64,000 bases of DNA from Humibacillus sp. DSM 29435 (GCF_001758225.1 NZ_MAST01000012.1:310001-374000), one strand, 5' to 3'. Shown: positions 17,257 through 26,242, counted from the first letter of the stretch. Numbers and translations are program-made. Notes: generated from the sequence alone by a model not told the origin.

Positions 17257-18888
17257 TCAGAGTGAGTCGCGAAGGGCGCGAAGGCGAGCCAGCGTGGAGG
17301 TCTTGCCGAGGATCTCCATCGACTCGAAGAGGGGCGGCGAGATACGGGCTCCGGAGACTGCCGTGCGAAGCGGCCCGAACGCGAAGCGGGGCTTGATGCC
17401 CAGGCCCTCCACGATGGCCGTGCGCAGCGCGCTCTCGATGGCGGTGGCGTTCCATCCGCTCCCGGTGCCGAGCACACCGGTTCCGTGGTCGTCGATGTCG
17501 CCGAGCACGTGCAGGGCGGCGTCGATGACGGCCCCCGAGTCATCTTTGAGCTGGGCTCGCGCGTCGTCGTCGATCGCGAGCTGGTCATCGGCGACGAAGA
17601 AGGGCCGCACCAGCGCGGGGGCCTCGGTGAGCAGCGCCATCCGGGTCTGGATGAGCGCCGCGACCGCTTCGAGTCGCCCGAGCTCGCCGAGCGACGGGTG
17701 GCTCGAGAGCACGTCGTCGGCCTCGAGGTAGGGCAGCAGCCGCGAGGCGAACTCACCGACGGGCAGTGACCGGATGTGAACGCCGTTCAGCCACTCCAGC
17801 TTCTTGAGGTCGAAGATCGGCCCGATCGGGTTGACCTTCGACCAGTCGAAGGTCTGGCTGAACTCGTCGAACGAGAACACCTCGACGTCATTGCCCTCCG
17901 CGTCTTGCTGCGGCGGATAGGCAAGCAGCGCAAGGAAGTTCACGAGCGCCTCGGGAAGGTAGCCCTGCTCGCGGAACCAGGTCAGCCGGGCCGCCGGATT
18001 CTTGCGTTTCGAGATCTTCGACTTGTCGGCGTTGCGCAGCAGGGGCATGTGGGCGAACTTCGGCGGCTCGAGCCCGAGCCAGCGGTAGAGCAGGAGGTGC
18101 TTGGGGGTCGAGCTGATCCACTCCTCACCCCGCACGACGTGCGTGATGCCCATCTCGTGGTCGTCGACGACCACGGCGAGGTGGTAGGTGGGGAACCCGT
18201 CGCCCTTGAGGATCACCTGGTCGTCGGGCCGAGGCGCCGACACCTTCCCCCGGATGACGTCGTCGAACACGAGGGGTGGGTCGTCCGGGATCAGCATGCG
18301 CACCACGGGGGTGTCGTTGAACCCGGGCAGGGCCGCTCGCTCGTCGCGGGTCTTGCCGACGCACAACCGGTCGTAGCCGGTGGGCTGCTTCGTCTTCTGC
18401 TGCATCTCACGCATCTGCGCGAGCCGCTCGGTCGAGCACCAGCAGTGGTAGGCGAACCCTTCGGCGAGCAGCCTCTCGACGTAGGGGCGATAGGTGTCGA
18501 GACGCTCCGACTGACGGTACGGCGCGAAGGGCCCACCGATATCGGGCCCTTCGTCCCAGAAGAGCCCGAGCCAGCCGAGCGTGTCGTAGAGCTGCGCCTC
18601 GCTGTCCTCACGGAACCGCGCCCGGTCGGTGTCCTCGACGCGGAGCACGAACTGCCCATCCTGCTGCCGGGCGAACGCGAGGTTGAACAGCGACATGTAG
18701 GCCGTGCCCACGTGCGGGTCACCGGTCGGCGAGGGGGCGACGCGGAGGCGCACGGCTCCCTGCCCGTCCGAGGTCGAGACGGGCGGCGAGGGAGCCGGTC
18801 GCACCTCGACGGCACTCCCGTCGTCTCCGTCACTCGCGTCGCGAACGGTGGTGGGCGGCATCCGGGCGTCGTCGTTCGTCTCACTCAT
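17257..18888 (-). CDS. gltX: Glutamate--tRNA ligase
   Basis: Class I aminoacyl-tRNA synthetase charging tRNA-Glu. 543 aa. ATP-binding HIGH-type motif in APSPTGDPHVGTAY, KMSKS-type motif KISKRK, and the helical anticodon-binding C-terminal domain. An N-terminal extension of about 45 acidic, disordered-looking residues precedes the catalytic domain, longer than in most GltX proteins; internal starts after it are possible but have no better ribosome site. A tRNA-Glu gene lies 1.7 kb away on the same strand. In organisms of this group the enzyme may also charge tRNA-Gln for later amidation (family knowledge). Confidence 0.96.
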   Translation of the reverse strand: MSETNDDARMPPTTVRDASDGDDGSAVEVRPAPSPPVSTSDGQGAVRLRVAPSPTGDPHVGTAYMSLFNLAFARQQDGQFVLRVEDTDRARFREDSEAQLYDTLGWLGLFWDEGPDIGGPFAPYRQSERLDTYRPYVERLLAEGFAYHCWCSTERLAQMREMQQKTKQPTGYDRLCVGKTRDERAALPGFNDTPVVRMLIPDDPPLVFDDVIRGKVSAPRPDDQVILKGDGFPTYHLAVVVDDHEMGITHVVRGEEWISSTPKHLLLYRWLGLEPPKFAHMPLLRNADKSKISKRKNPAARLTWFREQGYLPEALVNFLALLAYPPQQDAEGNDVEVFSFDEFSQTFDWSKVNPIGPIFDLKKLEWLNGVHIRSLPVGEFASRLLPYLEADDVLSSHPSLGELGRLEAVAALIQTRMALLTEAPALVRPFFVADDQLAIDDDARAQLKDDSGAVIDAALHVLGDIDDHGTGVLGTGSGWNATAIESALRTAIVEGLGIKPRFAFGPLRTAVSGARISPPLFESMEILGKTSTLARLRALRDSL

Positions 18889-18992
18889 GGTGGCGCCAGC
18901 CTATCGGCCGACCCGCGCTCTGTTGTGGTGTGAGTCGGGGCCCTCGCGAAGTATCGGAGCGAGGCACGAGCGTAGAACTTCGTGGGGTGGTC

Positions 18993-19772
18993 TCAGCGAC
19001 GCACGAAGGTGTTGGTCAGCGAACCGATGCCCTCGATCTCGACCGTGACCTGCTGACCCGCGTCGACGCGGCCGACGCCGGCGGGGGTGCCGGTCAGGAT
19101 GACGTCGCCGGGAAGCAGGGTGAAGGCAGCCGAGGCGTACTCGATGATCTTGGCGATGCCGTGGATCATGTCGGCGGTCGTGCCGTTCTGCTTCACCTCG
19201 CCGTCGACGGTGGTGAGGATAGACAGGTCGGCGGTGTCGAGCTCGGTCTCGATCCAGGGGCCGAGGGGGCAGCTGGTGTCGAAGCCCTTCGCCCGGGCCC
19301 ACTGACCGTCGCTGCGCTGCCAGTCGCGAGCCGTGACGTCGTTGGCGATGGTGTAGCCGTAGATGCACTCGGCGGCGTTCTCGGCCTTCACCCCCTTGGT
19401 GATCGTCCTGATGACGACCGCGAGCTCACCCTCGTACGAGATCTCGTCGCTACCGGCCGGCAGCACCACCGGGTCGAAAGGGCCGACCACAGACGTGTTC
19501 GGCTTGAAGAACATCAGCGGTTCCTTCGGCGCCTCACCGCCCATCTCCCTGGCGTGTTCGGCATAGTTCTTGCCGATCGCCACGACCTTCGACCGCGGGA
19601 TCACCGGGGCGAGCAGCCGCGCGTCCGCGAGCATGACGGGGCCCTCCCCCGACGGCTTGAAGCCGATGTAGAGGGGGTCGCCGGCAAGCGGCGTGATCAC
19701 CTCGCTGCCGGGGTCGCCCTGGACGATGCCGTATGCCGGGTCGTCCCCGGTCGTGTACCTCGCGATGCGCAC
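18993..19772 (-). CDS. Fumarylacetoacetate hydrolase-family protein
   Basis: 259 aa. An N-terminal DUF2437-like part (about 1-60) and a C-terminal FAH domain (about 62-258) with KVVAIGKNYAEHA, FFKPNTSVVGP and metal ligands in ISYEGELAVVI and YTIANDVTARD. The LTGTPAGVG loop is conserved. Relatives include 2-hydroxyhepta-2,4-diene-1,7-dioate isomerases, fumarylpyruvate hydrolases and oxaloacetate decarboxylases, so the substrate cannot be assigned. In actinobacteria this gene commonly sits directly upstream of gltX, as here, in the same direction. Confidence 0.88.
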   Translation of the reverse strand: MRIARYTTGDDPAYGIVQGDPGSEVITPLAGDPLYIGFKPSGEGPVMLADARLLAPVIPRSKVVAIGKNYAEHAREMGGEAPKEPLMFFKPNTSVVGPFDPVVLPAGSDEISYEGELAVVIRTITKGVKAENAAECIYGYTIANDVTARDWQRSDGQWARAKGFDTSCPLGPWIETELDTADLSILTTVDGEVKQNGTTADMIHGIAKIIEYASAAFTLLPGDVILTGTPAGVGRVDAGQQVTVEIEGIGSLTNTFVRR

Positions 19773-19814
19773 GGCCCCACCCTACGACGGAGGTGGGCGC
19801 GGTTGGTTCGCCGT

Positions 19815-20576
19815 TCAGCTCGGTGGCCGGGTCGGGTCGGTGTCGTCGGTTCCGTTCGTGCCGCCGGCGCCGTGCCCGCCCTGCCCGCCGTGCCCGGGCG
19901 CCTCCACCAGGATCGGGCCCGGATAGGCAGAGAGCCGCTCGAGCAGGGCGTCGACGTCGACGTTCGCGTAGCGGTCGTGCGCGTCCTGCACGGTGGTGCG
20001 CCGGGTGAACAGGGCATCCGCCTCGTCGAGCAGCAGCACGGCTCCCGACTCCTGCGCCCGGGCCAGCTCGGCCTCAAGCTTCGCCGTCGTCTCGGTCTGG
20101 AACCTCGAGAGCAGGGCGGCAACGTCGATCCGGCGAACGGGGGCTGCCCGCTCACCGGCGAGACGCTCCGCCAGCTCAGCGACCAGCGGGGTGACCCGCT
20201 GCCAGCGGCCGGTGCTGAGGGTGAGCGACTCGACGACGGTGCCGGTATCGATGTCAGGGGCGACCGTGTAGCCGGCCACCCAGCAGTCGGGCAGGCGGTA
20301 GGTCACCGTCAGCCCGTCAGAGGTGTCGACGAGGGTCAGCTCGACGGTCTTGCGCAACACCGGGCCTCGGGCCCAGAGGTCGAAGGCGAGGTCGTCGCTG
20401 ACACCGCGGGAAACGGTGATCGAGTCGGTGTCAGCCCGACCGGGAACGTGGAAGCTGGCCCCGGTGCCCCCGTCGCGCACGGTGATGACGTCTGTCGAGC
20501 TGCGCAACGGGGTGACGACGCTGACACCGCCGACGGCCTGGCCGTCCCAACGCACCTCTACGGCGAAGTTTCTCAT
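19815..20576 (-). CDS. Orphan phage-tail-tube-like (gp19) / AAA-fragment hybrid protein
   Basis: 253 aa. Residues 1-128 read like a T4 gp19-type tail-tube protein as used in contractile injection systems: FAVEVRWDGQAVGGVSVVTP, a conserved VPGRADTDSITVSRGVS turn, and VESLTLSTGRW. Residues about 130-230 resemble the middle of the AAA ATPase from such systems: GAVLLLDEADALFTRR (Walker B) and TTVQDAHDRYANVDVDALLERL. The P-loop and the part after sensor 1 are missing, so ATPase activity is unlikely. The last 25 residues are Gly-rich. No sheath, baseplate or spike genes are near. The assignment rests on reading the motifs, not on a search. Confidence 0.55.
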   Translation of the reverse strand: MRNFAVEVRWDGQAVGGVSVVTPLRSSTDVITVRDGGTGASFHVPGRADTDSITVSRGVSDDLAFDLWARGPVLRKTVELTLVDTSDGLTVTYRLPDCWVAGYTVAPDIDTGTVVESLTLSTGRWQRVTPLVAELAERLAGERAAPVRRIDVAALLSRFQTETTAKLEAELARAQESGAVLLLDEADALFTRRTTVQDAHDRYANVDVDALLERLSAYPGPILVEAPGHGGQGGHGAGGTNGTDDTDPTRPPS

Positions 20577-20647
20577 CCGCCGATCGTCCTCACCCCAGCC
20601 CCACGGGGCAAGAGGTCGCCGGGCCCCGAATCGCCTACCCTCGTGGG

Positions 20648-21571
20648 GTGAAGATGCTGACCGAGCCGACGTGGCGGGCCGCCCCCGCGGCTCACGAGGC
20701 GCGGGTCGACGCGGCGACGGCGGCGCACCTGCGGCGCCGGAGCGACGGTCGCAAGCACCCGGTCGAGGACTTCCTCTTCACCTACTACTCCTTCAAGCCC
20801 GCCCAGCTGCGTCGCTGGCATCCCGGAGCTGGCGTCGGGCTTGCCGCGGGGGGCACTGCACCGCAACGGGACTGGCGCCACTACACACTTGCCGGCGATG
20901 TGGTCTCGGTCGACGCGGTCGGCTTCGTCGCTGCCCGCAGCGACACCCTGCGCTTCGTGCGCGACCTGCTCGTGCGCACGGCATCCCGGCCCGGGCGCTT
21001 CGGCTGCTTCGGCCTGCACGAGTGGGCGATGGTCTATCGGCAGACGCCGGAAGACGTTCGGCACGCCGACTATCCCCTGCGGCTGGGGTCAGAGGGTACG
21101 GATGCCGTCGTCGAGAGCCACCAGATCGCCTGCTCACACTTCGACGCCTTCCGCTTCTTCACTCCCCCGGCCGTGCCGCGCAACGCCCTGTCACCGACGC
21201 GAGCCGGCCAGGCGGCATCCGAACAGCCCGGCTGCCTGCACGCCGGCATGGATCTCTACAAATGGGCCCACAAGCTCGTGCCTGCCGTTCGGAGCGACCT
21301 GGTGATGGATTGTTTCGACCTCGCCCGCGAGATCCGCGCCCTCGACATGCGGGCAGCGCCCTACAACCTGCGCGAGCTCGGCTACGAGCCGCTGCTCATC
21401 GAGACGCCTGAGGGCAAGGCGCAGTATGCCGCTGAGCAGCGCGGTTTCGCTGCCCGCGGGCTGGCGCTACGGACCCGTCTGGTGGAGGCGATAGACCAGG
21501 TCTGGTTGTCGGCGGGGCTGGACCCGGGAGTGCTGGCTGGGGCTGCGGCCTCGGCCGAGCGGTCGACGTAG
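20648..21571 (+). CDS. Conserved protein usually annotated as 3-methyladenine DNA glycosylase
   Basis: 307 aa. Actinobacterial family recognisable by KHPVEDFLFTYYSFKPAQLR, RRWHPG and GCFGLHEWAMVYR, often labelled 3-methyladenine DNA glycosylase although it does not look like the Tag, AlkA or Mpg enzymes. MDLYKWAHKLVPAV and LDMRAAPYNLRELGYEPLLIETPEGKA lie in the C-terminal half. The function is therefore uncertain. GTG 20648 is used; ATG 20654 is also possible. It is divergent from the gp19-like gene with 71 bp between. Confidence 0.75.
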   Translation: MKMLTEPTWRAAPAAHEARVDAATAAHLRRRSDGRKHPVEDFLFTYYSFKPAQLRRWHPGAGVGLAAGGTAPQRDWRHYTLAGDVVSVDAVGFVAARSDTLRFVRDLLVRTASRPGRFGCFGLHEWAMVYRQTPEDVRHADYPLRLGSEGTDAVVESHQIACSHFDAFRFFTPPAVPRNALSPTRAGQAASEQPGCLHAGMDLYKWAHKLVPAVRSDLVMDCFDLAREIRALDMRAAPYNLRELGYEPLLIETPEGKAQYAAEQRGFAARGLALRTRLVEAIDQVWLSAGLDPGVLAGAAASAERST

Positions 21572-21673
21572 CGGTAGAACGGGCTGCCCGAAGGGGTCGA
21601 GCATGAAGGGAACGCCCAGTTGTGGCTGGAACGCGGCCACCTTCGCTCCGACAGACACCGCATGGCGAGTTGG

Positions 21674-22246
21674 TCAGGCATCCGCGGCGAGTGCCTTCTT
21701 GGCTTCCCGCAAGAAGTCCTCGCGCAAGCCCAATGCCTCAACGAAGCAGTCTCTGGCCGCTGCGGCCTCCCGCTCGATGATCGCGCCTGTCGTTCTTCGC
21801 AAGCAACGCTCCAGTGCCATGGCTGACTGTGCAACCTCATCCGGTCCCACGAGCTCAACCATGACCCGCTGCGTCCGCATACTTGCTGAAAGCTCGCGGA
21901 GTGCCCCGACCTCCAGCCCGTCGGGATCCAGCTCAGGGATGGGGTTGATGGGGTCGCCGGACGGCGGGGCCTCCGGCACGAGTTCCGCGACTGCACTCGA
22001 CATGATGACTGCAAGCTCATAGCGACTGATGTCTGCCGCGCGTATGTACCGGGTCTGCAAGTCGACAAGTCCCTCAGCCGGCGAGAGAAACCCCCGATAT
22101 GTCGCGCGACGATCAACGAGCCGCGACTGCTGGCGCTCAAAGGCTTGCTGCCGGACAACCTGTTGATGACCTGACCAGTACGCGATCGCGGCAGCGACGA
22201 CGGCGGCGCCGGCCGCGATCCAGGCAGCGAGAACAGTGACGTCCAT
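21674..22246 (-). CDS. Hypothetical protein with one N-terminal membrane helix
   Basis: 190 aa. One transmembrane segment at about 4-25 (VLAAWIAAGAAVVAAAIAYW) followed by a Gln/Arg-rich helix (HQQVVRQQAFERQQSRLVDRR), a Pro-rich linker, then a helical cytoplasmic domain. This outline resembles small actinobacterial membrane proteins with a coiled cytoplasmic part; I do not recognise the family. The surrounding DNA, 21.6-23.1 kb, looks less GC-rich than its neighbours. Confidence 0.65.
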   Translation of the reverse strand: MDVTVLAAWIAAGAAVVAAAIAYWSGHQQVVRQQAFERQQSRLVDRRATYRGFLSPAEGLVDLQTRYIRAADISRYELAVIMSSAVAELVPEAPPSGDPINPIPELDPDGLEVGALRELSASMRTQRVMVELVGPDEVAQSAMALERCLRRTTGAIIEREAAAARDCFVEALGLREDFLREAKKALAADA

Positions 22247-22511
22247 GGCCTCGAGTGTCGCGCTCTGCGTGCCCAGGCGACGGCGGAATGAAGAAATGGA
22301 GGTTGTCGAGGGAACGTTTACAACGGCAATCGGGGCCGGGGCGCATTGCCTGGGTCAACGCACGGAATCGCTGCCCTTCGTTAGAGCGGTTGCCCAAAAT
22401 ACGCATCATTCTCCGTGCCGACGAGAGTCCGCCCTCCGGGCAGGAGTCACGCAAGAACTCGCCGAGCCGAACCTGGGTCGATCCGCCGCCGAACAGGCCC
22501 CGCCCACCCTC

Positions 22512-22952
22512 TCAATCGTCGCGGTTGAACGCGATCAGGACCAAGAAGACGACAAGCAACAGCTGCTCGTCGAGGTGCGACTCACCGTCTGTCTCGAGGT
22601 GTCGGGGGCGGGACCCCATCTTGTCGTACTCGACCATGACGCCGCCGATCCGTCGCACCCGGTTGCCGCCCATGTCGTACTCGATGTCCATGTTGCCGAT
22701 GCGGACGAGTCGGTTACCGAGTCGGTCGTACGCGAGTTCGAGGTCGCCCAAGCGCACTGGTCGGTTGCCCAGCTTGTCGTACTCGACCAGCTCCCCTGCC
22801 ACACGACGAAGTCGGCTTCCAGCCATGTCATAGTCCAGATCGCAGTTCCCGAGCGTCTTGGGCCGACTTCCCAACCTGCCGTAAGAGACCTCCAGATCGC
22901 CGATCTGACGGAGACGACTACCTAGTTTGTCGTAGCTGAGCTCGACCCTCAT
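22512..22952 (-). CDS. Protein of seven 17-residue YDxxGSR repeats with hydrophobic C-terminus
   Basis: 146 aa. Directly after the first residues come seven tandem units of exactly 17 residues, with pattern hxhxYDxhGsRhxxhGxh; for example ELSYDKLGSRLRQIGDL and ELAYDRLGNRLVRIGNM. The alternation of hydrophobic positions suggests a repeated beta-hairpin or beta-solenoid. The end (about 128-142, LLLVVFLVLIAF) is hydrophobic and could be a tail anchor. ATG 22952 is chosen because the repeats begin there; TTG 22979 and GTG 22970 lie upstream. I cannot name a family or function. Confidence 0.7.
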   Translation of the reverse strand: MRVELSYDKLGSRLRQIGDLEVSYGRLGSRPKTLGNCDLDYDMAGSRLRRVAGELVEYDKLGNRPVRLGDLELAYDRLGNRLVRIGNMDIEYDMGGNRVRRIGGVMVEYDKMGSRPRHLETDGESHLDEQLLLVVFLVLIAFNRDD

Positions 22953-23147
22953 GCCTGCGAGCCTAGTCACGGGAGACAATGCCTATCCAGGTGCCCGGCG
23001 GGTCCCAAGGCTTTCAGGCCGAGCGCCCGAAAACCGATGCGCCGCGCTCGATGCGGGCTCGTCAGCCTGCAGTGGATGACGACGTTTGCTTCACTGCCTC
23101 ACCGAACCTTGCGGCAACACGATCGGCCGCCGGCAGGCCGTGCACGA

Positions 23148-23582
23148 CTAGCCCTCCTGCGGCTTCTGCAGCGCGCGGACGCGATTGTTGCGGGGGTGAT
23201 GCTCCAGCTCGGCCCAGCCCAGCAGCTCAAGGACGGGGGTGACGTAGTTGGCGAGTCGGCCGCGGTAGCCCTTGCGTAACCCGTAGTAGCCACCCACCGG
23301 GTTGCCCGGGTCGCGGGCCCACGCCTCGACAGTTCCGGTCTTGACCGGCTTGCCCTCATCGGCGTTGCCCAGCGGCATCCAGTCGGCGTGCTGCTCCAGC
23401 ATTACGCGGAGGTCGTCGAGCGCACGGAGGTGGTAGGAGAGTCGAGTGGTGCCGACCTCGACCACGAGCGCGGGTGGGTCGGCGGTCTCGTCACGCCACG
23501 CCGAATACGTCGAGGTGAGCGGCGGGGTCTTCAGCAGCCACGGGTCGTTCGGGGAGCCGTCGCCGTAGGTCACCTGGCTCAT
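23148..23582 (-). CDS. Conserved hypothetical protein coupled to the SRPBCC gene
   Basis: 144-aa soluble protein. Recognisable blocks are GDGSPNDPWLLKTPPLTSTY, LSYHLRALDDLRVMLEQHADW and GLRKGYRGRLANYVTPVLE, ending in LGWAELEHHPRNNRVRAL. It has no membrane segment and I know no function for it. ATG 23582 overlaps the SRPBCC stop (ATGA), so both are made from one message. Confidence 0.75.
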   Translation of the reverse strand: MSQVTYGDGSPNDPWLLKTPPLTSTYSAWRDETADPPALVVEVGTTRLSYHLRALDDLRVMLEQHADWMPLGNADEGKPVKTGTVEAWARDPGNPVGGYYGLRKGYRGRLANYVTPVLELLGWAELEHHPRNNRVRALQKPQEG

Positions 23583-24001
23583 CGAGTCGCCTCGGTCGTG
23601 CGGCCGAGCCCTTCGGCGAAAGTGTCGAAGTGGGGCTGGAGGTCGGGCATGTTGCGCCAGATCAGAGCCAGCATCGGCCCGGTGAACTCCTCGCGCATCA
23701 CGAAGTCGGTGCCGCCGGCCGAAGGAGTCAACGTGAAGCTGCGGACGCCGCGAAAGAGTCCCGCGGGGAGGCCGCCTTCCCAGACCATCCGGAGCGGGGC
23801 CTCCCTCAGGGTGACTCGGGTCTTGAAGCCGCGTCCGGGCACGGCTTCGGACCAGAGAGTGAACGTATCGCCCAGCTCCATGCGGCCGTCGATGCGCTGG
23901 ATGCCCGTGTCGGCCGCGATCAACCGATCGCTGTCGGTCAAGGCCGCCCACACCACTGCAGGCTCCGCTTCGATGTGGCGGTGCACCTCGTAGGATTTCA
24001 T
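23579..24001 (-). CDS. SRPBCC (START-like) family protein
   Basis: 140-aa helix-grip protein of the polyketide-cyclase/AHSA1 superfamily: YEVHRHIEAEPAVVWAALTD at the start, a central sheet with GDTFTLWSEAVPGRGFKTRV, and a long C-terminal helix ending FDTFAEGLGR. Such proteins bind hydrophobic ligands. ATG 24001 has a GAGGTGAT ribosome site; the open frame upstream lacks similarity. It is divergent from an HTH/WYL-type regulator, which probably controls it and its partner gene. Confidence 0.8.
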   Translation of the reverse strand: MKSYEVHRHIEAEPAVVWAALTDSDRLIAADTGIQRIDGRMELGDTFTLWSEAVPGRGFKTRVTLREAPLRMVWEGGLPAGLFRGVRSFTLTPSAGGTDFVMREEFTGPMLALIWRNMPDLQPHFDTFAEGLGRTTEATR

Positions 24002-24083
24002 GCGATCACCTCTTCCGGAGCGGAACGTAGCAGCCATAAGGTGACGTCTACTGTCACCATTGGTCTCCCTTGGGGGGTGCGCG

Positions 24084-24710
24084 ATGCGCGCTTCGCGGCT
24101 TCTGCTGATGTTGTTGCTGGTGCAGAACCGCGGTCGCATGACCAGCGACGACCTGGCCGCCGAGCTCGAGGTGAGCAAGCGGACGATCCTGCGCGACGTC
24201 GAGGCGCTGTCGGAAGCGGGTCTGCCGATGATCGTGCGACCAGGCCGCGGAGGTGGCATAGAGCTCGGCTTCAACTACCGGACCAGACTTACCGGACTGG
24301 CCGCCGACGAAGCCGAGGCACTGGGCGTGCTGCTGGGACGAAGGGCTCCAGAACTCGCCGCGCTCGGCCTGACGGACTCAGCGGCTCGAGCAACCACCAA
24401 GCTCATCGAGTCGCTGCCCGACACGAGCCGCGCCATCGCGAAGCGAGCTGCGGCCCAGTTTCGACTGCGACCAACGGAGCTGCCGGAGGACGAGCGGGTG
24501 TCAGCGCTGGCCGAGGCCGTACGCCGCAGGCGCGTCGTCCGCATCCGGGCGCGAGGCCCGGGCGCGCGCACCGTTCATCCCCTCGGGCTCACGTTCGGGG
24601 CGAGCGGGTGGGAGGTCGTGGACGCCCTCGACCCCAGCACGTCGATCCCACTCGCCGAGTGCGGGACCATCAACATCTCGAGTCAGGTCTTCAGCGTCCC
24701 GCCGCCCTGA
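24084..24710 (+). CDS. YafY-type HTH/WYL-like transcriptional regulator
   Basis: 208 aa. N-terminal HTH_11 domain MRASRLLLMLLLVQNRGRMTSDDLAAELEVSKRTILRDVEAL followed by the linker typical of this family (about 55-150). The C-terminal WYL-like part is short: HPLGLTFGASGWEVVDALDP, about half the length in full WYL proteins, so the ligand domain is reduced. ATG 24084 is preferred to GTG/ATG further upstream because it begins the HTH directly and follows a G-rich ribosome site. Confidence 0.82.
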   Translation: MRASRLLLMLLLVQNRGRMTSDDLAAELEVSKRTILRDVEALSEAGLPMIVRPGRGGGIELGFNYRTRLTGLAADEAEALGVLLGRRAPELAALGLTDSAARATTKLIESLPDTSRAIAKRAAAQFRLRPTELPEDERVSALAEAVRRRRVVRIRARGPGARTVHPLGLTFGASGWEVVDALDPSTSIPLAECGTINISSQVFSVPPP

Positions 24711-24820
24711 CACGGAGTCACCGCCGGGACGTCACAGAACCGGTACTCACCGTGGAACAGGCCACCCGTCGGCATCCCGAAAGCCGGTCCCCCTCGCGGC
24801 ACATAGTGCCGATGAGCTCG

Positions 24821-25057
24821 TCACTCCGCGCCGGACTGCGCCGCCTGCGCGGGACGCGGCCAGTACTTCTTGGGCGGCGGGTACACCACGCGGGCGATCG
24901 TGGCCGAGAGCCATCCCAGGAAGAACCCGAGACTGACCAACCAGAACGGGTCAAGGGTGCTGGAGGGATCGATGAGCCGGGCAACCAGAAGAACGAGACC
25001 CCAGACGATCGCGGTCCCGATGCTGTAGGTGGTATAGGTCCGCAAACGCTGGTGCAT
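24821..25057 (-). CDS. Small two-helix membrane protein
   Basis: 78 aa with two hydrophobic segments, SIGTAIVWGLVLLVARLI (about 12-29) and PFWLVSLGFFLGWLSATIARV (about 37-57), and a basic, Pro-rich C-terminus. ATG 25057 starts the protein; the frame upstream is antisense to the UPF0158 gene and not coding. I do not recognise the family. Confidence 0.55.
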   Translation of the reverse strand: MHQRLRTYTTYSIGTAIVWGLVLLVARLIDPSSTLDPFWLVSLGFFLGWLSATIARVVYPPPKKYWPRPAQAAQSGAE

Positions 25058-25120
25058 GGGTTCGTCTCTTTTCGCTGCCTGGGGGGCCCGGGGCTCCACT
25101 GCCAACGGTACGTCCGCTCC

Positions 25121-25630
25121 GTGTCCGTCGTTCTCGACTTCGAGCTCTACGCTGGTTGGGTGCTCGACCTGGACGCCATCGACGTTGAGGACCTCGCCAC
25201 TGCGCTGGCAGATCAGACCGACTACGAGCATCGATGGCTGATCGACCCAAGAACGGGTGAGCTCGCTTTCTGGACCAGCGACCTGGGCATCGATGGTGAC
25301 AACCCGGTCGAGCTCGACGAGCTGGACCTGATCCTGATCGACCCCCTCCCGTCCCACGTCTGGTACCAGGACATGGTCGACTTCGCCGAGGGCATCAGCG
25401 ACCGCGGCGCCGGTGAACGCCTGAGCCGCTCGCTGGTCGGCAAGGGCGCGTTCCGGCGTTTCAGGAACGAGCTCTACCAACGACACCCCGAGCTGATCAC
25501 ACCATGGCACGCCCTGCGTGATGCCAGGGCGCACATTCGGGCCGTGCGGTGGCTGGCGGACGAAGGACTGATCGAAGACGACGCCGCGCAACAGTTCGCT
25601 CGAGAGCACGACGAGCCCGCCTTGCCGTGA
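25121..25630 (+). CDS. UPF0158 family protein
   Basis: Up to 169 aa. The family pattern is clear: VLDLDAIDVEDLATALADQ at the start, YEHRWLIDPRTGELAFW, then DMVDFAEGI, and GKGAFRRFRNELYQRHPELITPWHALRDARA. The function of UPF0158 proteins is unknown. The start may be GTG 25121 or the in-frame GTG 25160, where the family similarity begins; neither has a clear ribosome site. Confidence 0.78.
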   Translation: MSVVLDFELYAGWVLDLDAIDVEDLATALADQTDYEHRWLIDPRTGELAFWTSDLGIDGDNPVELDELDLILIDPLPSHVWYQDMVDFAEGISDRGAGERLSRSLVGKGAFRRFRNELYQRHPELITPWHALRDARAHIRAVRWLADEGLIEDDAAQQFAREHDEPALP

Positions 25631-25867
25631 AGCCCCGTACGGCGGCCGGCCAGACGCGAAGCGCACCCGCGTCAAACCGGGGAGGAGTCGGAGCGAAGGA
25701 CCTCAAGATTCGGCCAGGACACGTGCTTGAGGGTGGCACTTGACCGAAGGGAACAGGTACGACGACAGCCGTTGGTGGCCCACTGGAGGTCTCGCACCGA
25801 ATCCCGTCAGGCCATCAGTACGTGTGTCGACCAGGTCGAGGTCCCCCTGGTGCGTGGCGGTGCCCGT

Positions 25868-26242
25868 TCAGTCGCCGGGCGCCTCCGGTCCGGTAGAGAT
25901 CTGACGCAGCGTTGAGATCACGGTGACCTCGGGCCAGTGCTTGGCGTGCAGCTCGGCGAACTCGCGTTGATCGGCTACCGCTTCCTCGAGGCTGTCGTAC
26001 TGCATGATCGACCAGCCGCCGACGACCTCCTTGGCCTCGGCGTACGGCCCGTCGACCCGGCTGATCTCACCACCACGCACCACGAAGTTCACGGCGTGCT
26101 CAGTCCCGTACAGGCCGCCGCCGTCGAGGAACACACCACTGGCGGCGCGTTCCCCGATGTGAACGTCCATTGCATCGAAGAGTGCCTGTGGCGGGGTGCC
26201 GACACCCTCTTCCATCCTCACGAAGCCCATAAAACGCGGCAT
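25868..26242 (-). CDS. YciI-family (YCII-related) protein
   Basis: 124 aa. DGPI/YCII-related fold, found in many small actinobacterial proteins next to sigma factors or alone: MPRFMGFVRMEEG at the start, SGVFLDGGGLYGTEHAVNFV, and GPYAEAKEVVGGWSIMQYDSLEEAV, which is the family's most conserved part. ATG 26242 has TAGGAGTG upstream. No ECF sigma factor is present nearby. Confidence 0.82.
   Translation of the reverse strand: MPRFMGFVRMEEGVGTPPQALFDAMDVHIGERAASGVFLDGGGLYGTEHAVNFVVRGGEISRVDGPYAEAKEVVGGWSIMQYDSLEEAVADQREFAELHAKHWPEVTVISTLRQISTGPEAPGD

Noticed and set aside
20648-21571. Genuine 3-methyladenine DNA glycosylase
   Set aside because: The usual annotation exists for this family, but the helix-hairpin-helix or Tag motifs are not visible, so the name was kept only as a label.
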